Shown: positions 1-7,313 of the stretch, in pieces
Layout: every line of letters begins with the position of its first letter
Position numbering within the stretch: the first letter of the stretch is position 1
Assembly: GCA_002887195.1 (NCBI GenBank)
Contig: PJAB01002120.1
Span: forward strand, 1-10,384
Source: Chrysochromulina parva
Lineage: Eukaryota; Haptophyta; Prymnesiales; Chrysochromulinaceae
Length of the DNA: 10,384 nt
Direction of reading: 5' to 3'
Made by a program: the position numbers and the translations under genes
The notes under the pieces: model-generated
Told to the model about the DNA's origin: nothing
The model's database searches: none
The model's input: the letters and a program-made list of their open reading frames with translations, nothing else

Positions 1-63
1 CCCCGCCGCCCCCGCCGCCCCCGCCGCCCCCGCCGCCCCCGCCGCCCCCGCCGCCCCCGCCGG
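1..63 (+). repeat. 9-bp CCCCCGCCG tandem array (Pro-Ala-Ala)
   Basis: Seven near-perfect copies of a 9-base unit begin at the window edge, so the array may extend further upstream. It is in phase with the downstream TPR-like frame and would encode (Pro-Ala-Ala)n. It then changes into GGCGCC-rich sequence at about 61-72. Whether it is translated or lies in an intron cannot be decided from this window. A C-rich array like this is likely to vary in length. Confidence 0.9.
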
Positions 64-1366
64 CGCCGGCGCCTCCAGTCCAGCGTCACGGCGGTTCCTC
101 ACGAGCGCCACCGCGCCGGCGCATGCGTCGCGTGGTCGGCGCCCCGCATTCCCCAGGCGCCGACGTGGTCCGCTCCTGGGACTCGACGCCGTCGAGCGAG
201 CGCTGTATGGCTATGAGGTGCCCGCGGGGCTGGACATGGCAAGACTCGCTACGCTCGAGAACGAATGGAAAGGGCTGCGTGGCCAAACGTGGGCCGCAGT
301 GCACGCTGAGGCGGTGGCATCGCCCATCGTGTTTGGGTTGCCTCAGAGCCGGGGCGATCTCGATCACCTGGGCGCCGCTGCAGAGGCCGGCGGGGGCGGC
401 AAGGGCGGCGGCAAGGGCGGGGGCGTCGTGGGCGCTGCGGCCACCAGTTCCGATTCGCCCGCACCCATCCCCGTCGCCATCCTGCAGCAGCAGACGCTCG
501 CCCAGATGTGCACGCTGGGCGTCGCCTTGAGCACCTTCGGGCACGAGGCGTTACGATCCTCGCCGGCGCTGGCGTGCGAGTGCCTGCAGCGTGCGCTCAA
601 GCTCCTGCCACGTGGACACCCCGCGCACGCCTTTGCATGCGCGCGCCTCGGGCGGCTCCACTGGACCGCGCGCCGTCCTGAGCGCGCGCTGCTCCACCTG
701 CGAGCCGCCGCCGCGATGGACGAGAGCACCGGCGCCGTCGCGCGCGCCCACTTGCGCCTGCTGCTGTGCCGGGTGCTATGCCACCTCGGCGACGAAGGCG
801 CGGCGCTTGAGACGGCGCTCGAGGCGGATGAACTACTCGAGAACTTTGCAAGCCAGCTGCAGGCGGCGCACACAACGGCGCGCTCTGTGCACGCGCGCGG
901 CGAGCGCGCCGCCGTCCGCGGTACGGCGCTGCCGCCTGCGCTCGGCCTGGGGTTGGACACCCCACTGTGCCTGCTATGCCCGGGCACCTGCAACGATTAT
1001 GGGGGAAGGGACCACGCGCCTGACGTGGCACCGAGCGCAACGGCGGGCGTGGAGCCAGTGTGGCGGCTGCGTGCGATCGCCAAGCAAAGCGTCTGCTACT
1101 GCCTCGAGGCCCTCGGCCGTTATGACGATGCGCTGCACGAGGCCAAGGCCGCAGCGGAGATGTCCATCCTTGCGCGCTCGGGGGGTGGGGGCGTGCTTCG
1201 CGCACCCGCACACGTGAATGAAACGTTCTTGGACGTTCGGCTCCCGTCGACGACGGGCGCGCTCTTCATGTACAAGGAAGCGCCGCCTCCACTCCAGCCC
1301 CTTCGTTCGTGTCGGGGGGGCGCGCGGCGGGCGCACCTAGCGAGCACCGCTGGCGGCGCCGGGTAA
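2..1366 (+). CDS. TPR-like repeat protein, 5'-partial
   Basis: The frame is open from the window edge to a TAA at 1364-1366, so the true start lies upstream or in an earlier exon. The first 60 bases read as repeated Pro-Ala-Ala. From about 170 the frame becomes convincingly protein-like (GLDAVERALYGYEVPAG). An acceptor after CAG at 154-156 is possible, in which case 1-156 would be intron; the earliest good internal ATG is at 236. A Gly/Lys linker (GGGGKGGGKGGG) lies at about 391-427. After it come helical pairs with TPR spacing at about 494-607, 614-718, 734-844 and 1064-1165. The clearest are HAFACARLGRLHWTARRPER and CYCLEALGRYDDALHEAKAA, with the Ala/Gly/Tyr pattern typical of TPR helices A and B. 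TPRs usually act as protein-binding scaffolds. No catalytic domain is visible, so partner and pathway are unknown. The last ~60 codons are low-complexity, and an unseen 3' intron cannot be excluded. Confidence 0.6.
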   Translation, partial: PAAPAAPAAPAAPAAPAAPAGAGASSPASRRFLTSATAPAHASRGRRPAFPRRRRGPLLGLDAVERALYGYEVPAGLDMARLATLENEWKGLRGQTWAAVHAEAVASPIVFGLPQSRGDLDHLGAAAEAGGGGKGGGKGGGVVGAAATSSDSPAPIPVAILQQQTLAQMCTLGVALSTFGHEALRSSPALACECLQRALKLLPRGHPAHAFACARLGRLHWTARRPERALLHLRAAAAMDESTGAVARAHLRLLLCRVLCHLGDEGAALETALEADELLENFASQLQAAHTTARSVHARGERAAVRGTALPPALGLGLDTPLCLLCPGTCNDYGGRDHAPDVAPSATAGVEPVWRLRAIAKQSVCYCLEALGRYDDALHEAKAAAEMSILARSGGGGVLRAPAHVNETFLDVRLPSTTGALFMYKEAPPPLQPLRSCRGGARRAHLASTAGGAG

Positions 1367-1583
1367 CAATCTGGTAGCCGCTACAGATGGGACGTGAGGC
1401 TCCGGGAATCTCGCACCTAATTACGACTTGACTTGACTTGACTTGACTTGAGACAAGTTCTTCTTTTTGTGGTAACTTTCGAGTTTTTGGCACACTTCGA
1501 AACGATCGTGCCCTGCGCTACATGCAACTACACTCTGCTGCGTTGCTAAAAGGTACCTAGCAGTCTCAGCTGCACTCTGTTGG
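1367..1583. promoter_or_regulatory. Spacer: 3' end of TPR gene and 5' region of CAP-Gly gene
   Basis: This is a 217-base spacer between two genes on the same strand, and is notably less GC-rich than the coding DNA. It holds the ACTTG array, then a T-rich stretch (about 1459-1487) with an in-frame TAA at 1473 that closes the CAP-Gly frame upstream. It presumably contains the 3' UTR and poly(A) site of the first gene and the promoter and 5' UTR of the second. I see no convincing TATA box or canonical AATAAA signal. Confidence 0.5.
1426..1450 (+). repeat. ACTTG pentamer array, 5 copies
   Basis: Five perfect ACTTG units lie 134 bases upstream of the CAP-Gly start codon. They are followed directly by AGACAAGT, so the last unit can pair with CAAGT at 1454-1458 around a 3-base loop. 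The same CTTGACTTGA core occurs on the minus strand at about 9862-9877, upstream of the Cys-rich gene. It could be a simple microsatellite or a regulatory element. Confidence 0.9.
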
Positions 1584-1651
1584 ATGACGGTCGCGGCACC
1601 CACGACGCGAGTCAGTGCAGCCACTAGCGTTGCCGCTGCCTCCAGTGCTGC

Positions 1652-1682
<31 letters not shown>

Positions 1683-4600
1683 AAACCGCCTCCAAAACGA
1701 CCTCTCACATTCAGGCAAGGCGACCGCTGTATTGTCAACGTGGGATCCGGCGGTTCGCCGATGCCAGGGGTGGTTCAGTTTATCGGCGAGATTGAGTCGC
1801 TTGGCCATGGGATGTGGATCGGCGTATTACACGATGAACCCGTCGGGACCTCGAACGGTGTCATCGACGGCCGACGACTCTTTGCATGTCCGAAGAAGCA
1901 CGGCGGATTCTATAGAGGTCACGAGGTGACGGTGGAGAAGCACGCAGAGATTGTGCCAGTGACAGCCCGGGGTACTGGATCGCCACCGACAGTACCGATC
2001 AGCCCGCCACCAGCGCCAGTCGCCGGCGGCGGAGCGTCATTGAGCGAAAATGCTGCTGTCGCCGCGACAAGTGTGGCTGCTGGTCGCGGCCTGCATACGG
2101 CGGTGGTCGCACAGCTCTCGCAGGTGACGATCACCTGCTTCGATGCCCATGGGCGTCGGTGCACGACCGGTGGCGATGGCGTATCTGTCGTCGTGCGCGG
2201 CCTAAGTCCACCGACGAAGCTGCGCGTCAAGCTGCACGATCACGGCGACGGGATTTACGTTGCAGAGTACCGCGCGGAGCTCTCTGGGCAGCTGCTGATC
2301 CACGTGGCCATCCGAGGCGAGCCTCTGCCGGGAAGCCCCTTCTGCGTCGAGGCTCTGACGCTGCGCCCGGATCCCTTGAAATGCTCGCTCCGAGGCGCAG
2401 CGCTCACGTCGGCCATTGCAAGGAAACCGACGGCCTTCGAGATTGACTTTGTGGATGCTCTGGGCAATCCAGCGGTTGCAGAGGAGCTCGACGTGCGCTT
2501 GGAGAGGGTCGATGCTCTTCCCGCGGAAGCCCAGAAGGAGTTTGACGATGATGAGTCAGCGGAGGACCCGGCCGAAGAGAAGGCAGCCATGGAAGAACGC
2601 CTCGCGACCGTCGGAAAGCTGCGTATCTGCCTCGCTAAGGCTGCTGGGCTGGCCGCGGCGGATCTCAACGGCAAGAGTGATCCGTATGTCAGCTTCACCT
2701 GCGCGGAGCACAAGGTGGTGAGCACGGTCAAAGCCAAGACGCTGTCCCCCGTGTGGAACGAAACCTACGAGATGGAGGACGCACTGCAGAAATTTGTGGA
2801 CAACGGCTTGATGATCAAGGTGTTCGACTGCGACAACCCACAGAAGCCAGAGAAGGACGATATGCTTGCCCAGAAGCAAGTCTCACTCGAAGGCTTGCGC
2901 CGTGAGAATGCGAGCCAGTTTGAGGCTGAAGTCCTGTTTGATGCCTCGGGCAAGAATCCCGCGGGCAAGATCTTCTTTGAGCTCCGATGGGAGCCGCCGG
3001 CCAACCCTGAGGATGAGGAGGTCGAGACTCACACGCCTTTGGTCGTCGGAGATGAGCGAGTCGTGATCGGAATGCGACCCCTCATCTTGCGCGAGAGCTT
3101 TGACAAGCGCTCCCCCATCCTAACCTCCATCCTGCCTGGCACACGAGTGCAGATGCATGAGACGCGGGAAATGGCCGAAGGTCGGCGTGTCCGAGTTCGT
3201 GTGATGAGCCTCCCCGGAGCGCCGCCTCTTTTGGAGAAGATCTATGGGTGGATCACAGCCGTTCACTTTGATGGGCGCAAGCGGCTTGCGAAGAGGCATC
3301 TCAAGCTGGATGCCTTCGAGCGCCGCCGTCAGGTCGACCTCTGGAGCAAACGTCTCTCGGACGACAAGGCTCTTCTGGGCATCCAGGCCATGCTCAACAG
3401 CAAGGAGGCATCCGCGAGCGGGTTAGAGGGTAAGGACAAGGAAGGCAAGGTCGGCCCCAGCTTTGCTCACGAGCTTACCGAGTGCCAGCACAACATCGCG
3501 TTCGCGTACGGCGGCCTGTTCCCTGGCACGCTCCACGCGCACGGCGCTCTGATCAAGACGCACCAAGTGTCGTACAGCGTCGGCGCGGCGGGCAAGTACC
3601 TGATGCACGTGGGCCTCCGCCAGCAATCGGTGGTGCTTCCCGGCTCCCCCTTTCTGCTCCAGGTGAAGCCCGGGCTCGCCCACGCGCCGTCGACGAGGCT
3701 GCCCGAGGGTGTGCTGCCACTGGAGACGGTGGTGGGCACCGAAGGCCGGCTCGTCATCCAGATGTGCGATTGCATGGGCAACAGGTGCGTCGACGGCGGT
3801 GCACCTCTCGAGGTCACTATCCAAGGCCAGCAAGCAGCCAAACAAGCCGACACTAGTGGGCAGTCAGCCGGTGGCGACGCGACCAACGCCCCTCTCACTT
3901 GCAAGTGCATCGACCAGCAAGACGGCACGTTTATCGTCTCGTGGACTGGCAAGGTGAGCAAGAACTACATGCTCGAGCTCCGGATGAATCACGCACACCT
4001 CGTTGGCTCTCCCGTGCCGCTCAAGATGGTCCCCGCCGAGCTGGATATCGGCCGCTGCGAGCTGCTCGCACCAAGGGAGGCCATCGCTGGCATCGCGAGC
4101 CAGATCAGCGTCACCTGCCGCGACGCCTACGGGAACGAGGTCTCACCGCAGACAGATGGGAGCGGGGCTCCCCCATTCGGGCTCGTCCTGTTGCCACTCG
4201 CAAACAAGGAAAAGATTCAAAGCGGACCGAGCAAAGACAATGGCGCCTCCAGCTTGAAGAAGGAGGAGAAAGGGGGGGCGGACGAGAAGCGACGGGCCAG
4301 CCTGCTCAAGAAGGAGGAGCGCGCGAATCTCGTCAAGACGCTCGAGTCGATTCCGTTCCAGACCTCGTGGGACAAGTCGAACGTGCAGATGAGCTTCATT
4401 CCCAAGGAGGCAGGCGACTTTGAGCTTCATGTCTGGTGCGAGCCGGACGGCAAAGGGACGCGCCATTTCCTTCCTGGCAGCCCTATGGTGCTCAAAGTCC
4501 AGGCGGGGCGTGCGAGCGCGACCGGCTCGATTATCAAGGACGTTGGATCTTTGGCACAGCTGATCGCCGGCGACAAACTCATGATCAAGGTGCAGATCTG

Positions 4601-5549
4601 CGACGAGTTCAACAACTTTGCGAGCCTCTCTGCACCGGGGGACATGGTGGCGATCCTCGAGACGCCTGTTGGGCACGTCACGCTCATCAAGAAGACAGAC
4701 GATAAGTCCAAGTCCGCGGAGCAATCCGAGTCGAAGAAGAAGAGCAGCGTCGCCGTGGCCAACTCCGCGATAGGGCTGTACGAAATCATGAGCCCGAGCG
4801 AGTTGACAGTCAAGGGTTCTCATAAGGTGTCGATTGAGCTCAACGGCACATCGGTCACGGGCTCTCCCATCAAATTCAATGTGGCGCCTGGCCAACCCTC
4901 TGTCAGTAAGAGCTATATGGAGGCGAAGAACTCGAGGCTCGAGGTGGACTCCCCCATCGACATCGTGCTTCGTCTTCTGGACAAGCACGGGAACCAGTGC
5001 GAGCGGGGCGGCGTTCGCGTGGATGCGAAAGTCTTCGGCTCCAAGGCGAGCGAGGCCAAGGTGGTCGACCACGCTAACGGCATCATCACGATCACTTTCA
5101 CCGCGTCGCTCCCTGGCGATTACAAGTGCCAGTGCCGACTCGAGAACGCGGATATGCCCGTGCTGCTGCTGCACGTTGGCGAAGTCCACCAGAAGGGCTC
5201 CACGCGCCCAGACGACGACGTCGAGATGGGCGTCGAGATGGGCGCATCACCGTTGTCAACAGCTCCCCTGATGCCACCCAGGTCCACTGGCGGCGGTGCA
5301 GCTTCGACGGAAGTCGAAGCTCCTACGAAGCGGGGGAAGAAGAGCAAGAAGAAGGAAGGCAAGGGAAAGACGTCTCGGCCGCCAACGCCGAAGGATGAGG
5401 GTGCATTTTTGGCGTTGGCACCAACTGCCAGCGCGCCAGATGCCAGCGAGCTTGTTGCTGCAAAGAGTCCCATCAAGACAGCTCGCAGTCCATCGAGCGG
5501 GAGTGGCGCAGCTGGCAGCGGAAAGGGCACCAAAACGAGTCGCGTATGA
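1584..5549 (+). CDS. CAP-Gly / filamin-repeat / C2 multidomain protein, 1321 aa
   Basis: This is a single uninterrupted frame. The start is the first in-frame ATG after a TAA at 1473. Domains in order: an Ala-rich N-terminus (residues 18-33); a CAP-Gly domain (about 44-118) with GVVQFIG, GMWIGV and GGFYRGHEV; a filamin-type Ig repeat (about 172-258) with CFDAHG, DGIYVAEY and LPGSPF; the front half of a second Ig (about 262-311); an acidic linker (about 318-338); a C2 domain (about 343-470); an SH3-like beta segment (about 485-576) with GWITAVHFDG; then a rear Ig half (about 626-697) ending LPGSPF. Four more filamin-like repeats follow (about 699-817, 822-974, 978-1102, 1104-1199). Repeats 4 and 5 carry Lys/Glu/Ser-rich loop insertions; the last lacks the G-S-P motif. 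The tail (1200-1321) is basic (KRGKKSKKKEGKGK) with S/T-P sites. CAP-Gly domains bind microtubule ends or tubulin-like tails, filamin repeats act as spacers and binding arms, and C2 domains bind membranes, often with calcium. I infer a cytoskeletal or membrane-tethering scaffold. No actin-binding CH domain is present, so it is not a true filamin. Confidence 0.93.
1644..1682 (+). repeat. Poly-Ala tract (GCT/GCC run)
   Basis: Residues 22-33 of the CAP-Gly protein are an unbroken alanine run encoded by GCT then almost pure GCC codons. It sits just before the CAP-Gly domain, so length changes of three bases would probably be tolerated. Confidence 0.85.
1713..1937 (+). other. CAP-Gly domain region
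   Basis: Residues about 44-118 match the CAP-Gly pattern of glycines and aromatics (FIGEIESLGHGMWIGV; G-R-R-L-F; GGFYRG). The position normally occupied by the GKNDG motif reads GTSNG (residues 88-92). In known CAP-Gly proteins that motif contacts the EEY/F tails of tubulin, EB1 and CLIP-170, so peptide preference may be altered. Confidence 0.88.
2610..2993 (+). other. C2 domain with conserved Asp loops
   Basis: Residues about 343-470 run from KLRICLAKAAGLAAADLNGK through SPVWNETYEM to FFELRWEP. D360 and D366 (in N-G-K-S-D-P-Y-V) match the first calcium-binding loop with the usual six-residue spacing. D415 and D417 (in F-D-C-D-N) plus D425/D426 match the third loop, which appears one or two residues longer than typical. 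Calcium-dependent lipid binding is therefore plausible. It lies between the front half of one filamin-like Ig repeat and a rear half much further on. Confidence 0.87.
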
Positions 5550-6100
5550 GATGCGAGTGTATCATCCAATGAAGTCCTCATCCAATGATGAAGAGGTCAG
5601 GACGATTACGGCGCATGCACAAAGGTCTCAACCCACTCCAACTGTTGTTGTGAAACCTCAGTGGTTGCGGGATTGGTCCATCAGTGGGGGGCGATTGTGA
5701 GATTGCTCCCCCCCGAGTGACAGTGCACGTGGGGCCGATGATGCGACAGCAGATGGGTGGGGGCAATCGGTGCATATGGCGATTTTGTGAGCGGTTGCAA
5801 GACGCAATGGTCTCGTTGTACCGTATGTAGGAAACTGGTGGCAAACTCGTCAGGCGTCCCTAGACGTCTCAGCTCTCACTCTCACGGCCCCGTGGGCTGT
5901 TTAACTCAGTGTAATCATTATTGTGTGTCGCTCCGCATTCAGTAGTAAGTAAACGCCGTACACAGCTCACAGGCTACCTGTGTACGGTACAGTACTGAGC
6001 GCACGGCTTTAAGTTCGCGTTAAAACTCTGATCTCACAGATGATCTCTTTCCGGAAATTCCGCGCCTAGCTTAAGGGGTTTTAGGAAAGGGTTTTGCTCC
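5550..6100. other. Convergent intergenic region (551 bp)
   Basis: This holds the 3' flanks of the CAP-Gly gene (+) and the unknown 341-aa gene (-). No credible coding frame is visible and base composition drops well below that of the genes. It contains a direct repeat of CATCCAATGA (5563-5572 and 5579-5588), a G6/C7 stem candidate (5686-5691 with 5708-5714), a perfect 10-bp inverted repeat (5956-5987), and TTCCGGAAATTC at 6049-6060. No AATAAA is seen; a TGTAA at about 5910 is the closest to a known algal poly(A) signal, and this is weak. Confidence 0.6.
5956..5987. repeat. Perfect inverted repeat, 10-bp stem, 12-base loop
   Basis: CCGTACACAG at 5956-5965 is exactly complementary to CTGTGTACGG at 5978-5987, with a 12-base loop. 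It lies about 113 bases past the stop of the minus-strand gene, so it could fold in a 3' UTR or mark the shared 3' boundary. The right arm is also part of a short sequence that recurs in the other convergent spacer (9083-9102). Confidence 0.8.
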
Positions 6101-7126
6101 TCAGACGGAGCTGATCCGTGCTCCAGGCTTGACGGGCGGCGGCTTGGCGCCAGCAGTCGGCCGCTGATGGTTGCGCGGGTCCGAGTACTCCGCGAGCGCG
6201 CGTAACGACTCTGCATGCGCCACATCCAACGCCGCGAGCTCCCCGTCGAGCTCGTCCCACATTGGGATTTGGACGCCGTGGTCGGCGAGGTAGTGGGCCG
6301 AGTCCGTGTACACGAGCGAGGGCTCGACATCGAAGTCCTCGTCCAGGATGGGCGCTGCCAAAGCCGATAGCGCCCAGCTTGCATGCAATATTTCAGGCGC
6401 CTTCGACGGCGCGGCGGCGGGCGGCGGCGCCACGGCGGGCTTCGGCGGCACCGGTCTGGTGGCGGCGGCGACGACGGCGTCGGCGAGGCGCGGCTGCATG
6501 GAAATCTGCTCGTTGCGCTCGTTGGGCGCTTTCACGTCGCCCCGCAGCGCTGCCACGCGCCCCTTGAACTCCGTGTAGAAGCGGCGCGGCTCGGCAAGTG
6601 GATCAAAGTCGGCCGACGGGTGCGGCGGCGAGTTCGGCTCGGGCTCGTCGTCCTCGTCGTCCGAGTCGATCTCGCGCGAGGACGGATGTGCAAGCGAGAG
6701 CGCCGCGGGTAGCGAGGTCGAGTAGTTTGGCAGCTGCACTGGCGCCGGCTTGCGCATGGGTGGCTTTTGCGGCTGCGTCCAATACGAGTTGGCCTGCGGA
6801 CGGTACAGCCGGCCAAATATGCTCTCCATGCGCGACTCGCGCGCCTGGTGCTCCCGCTTCCAGTCATCAGCGTCGAAGAGCGATGAGCGCACCACGCCCA
6901 CGTTGGCGACGCTCAGATCGCGAGCGGCTGCAGCCGCCGCCAGATCCGTTCTCGCCTTATACACGGCGGCGACCTTTTTCTCCTCGCGCACCGCGGCGCG
7001 GTGCTCGGCGGTCATCCCATGTTTTTTGCTCACGGGCCCTGGATCCAGGCCCTGGACCACCTTACCTGAGCCGAACTCGGACGCTTTGGCCACTTGAGAA
7101 GGAGCTTCGATGTTTTGTACTCGCAT
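6101..7126 (-). CDS. Hypothetical protein, 341 aa
   Basis: I do not recognise this family. The frame stays open a few codons further upstream to a GTG, but the first ATG is at 7124-7126 (MRVQNIEAPSQVAKASEF), which I take as the start. Seen in order: a short N-terminus; an Ala/Lys/Arg-rich helical stretch (about 38-75); a conserved-looking segment S-S-L-F-D-A-D-D-W-K-R-E-H then R-M-E-S-I-F-G-R-L-Y-R-P (about 81-110); a Pro-rich stretch; an acidic run (DSDDEDDEPE, about 154-163); then D-P-L-A-E-P-R-R-F-Y-T-E-F-K-G-R (about 175-190). A Pro/Ala linker and an acidic, Trp-containing C-terminal helix region (about 245-315) follow. No signal peptide or membrane span is evident. Charge pattern and Pro-rich linkers suggest a soluble, partly disordered scaffold or nuclear protein, but that is a guess. 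It is divergent with the pseudouridine synthase gene. Confidence 0.78.
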   Translation of the reverse strand: MRVQNIEAPSQVAKASEFGSGKVVQGLDPGPVSKKHGMTAEHRAAVREEKKVAAVYKARTDLAAAAAARDLSVANVGVVRSSLFDADDWKREHQARESRMESIFGRLYRPQANSYWTQPQKPPMRKPAPVQLPNYSTSLPAALSLAHPSSREIDSDDEDDEPEPNSPPHPSADFDPLAEPRRFYTEFKGRVAALRGDVKAPNERNEQISMQPRLADAVVAAATRPVPPKPAVAPPPAAAPSKAPEILHASWALSALAAPILDEDFDVEPSLVYTDSAHYLADHGVQIPMWDELDGELAALDVAHAESLRALAEYSDPRNHQRPTAGAKPPPVKPGARISSV

Positions 7127-7313
7127 TTTCAAGGTCCAACTGCTCACAGCGACATCGGAGAGCCTGTGAATGATATTGGGGCCGTGAGGCAGCCGGTTCG
7201 GTCACAGCACTCTTGCTCCTGCGAGAATCCTTTTTCGTGCTTATTACTTTCTTTTCATTTCAAATGTGTCGACAACATGGCGCTAGACCTTTGCACGGTC
7301 TCGCAGATCATTG
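7127..7313. promoter_or_regulatory. Divergent promoter region (unknown gene / RPUSD1-like)
   Basis: At most 187 bases separate the two divergent start codons, so promoter elements and both 5' UTRs must share this space. A pyrimidine-rich, AT-leaning tract (about 7228-7260) stands out and could be an initiator or open-DNA region. An ATG at 7277 in strong context (A at -3, G at +4) lies in a different frame from the main start at 7314. No TATA box is clear. Confidence 0.5.

Noticed and set aside
364..993. Minus-strand and third-frame open frames over the TPR-like gene
   Set aside because: Ser/Arg/Ala-rich compositional shadows; the plus frame shows TPR spacing and protein-like periodicity.
4143..5189. 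Long open frame on the minus strand inside the CAP-Gly gene (348 codons)
   Set aside because: It is antisense to a convincing filamin-repeat coding region; the product is rich in Arg, Leu and His with no recognisable domain, as expected from reading GC-rich codons backwards.
1584..5549. True filamin (actin cross-linker)
   Set aside because: There is no calponin-homology actin-binding pair; the N-terminus is CAP-Gly and a C2 domain is present.
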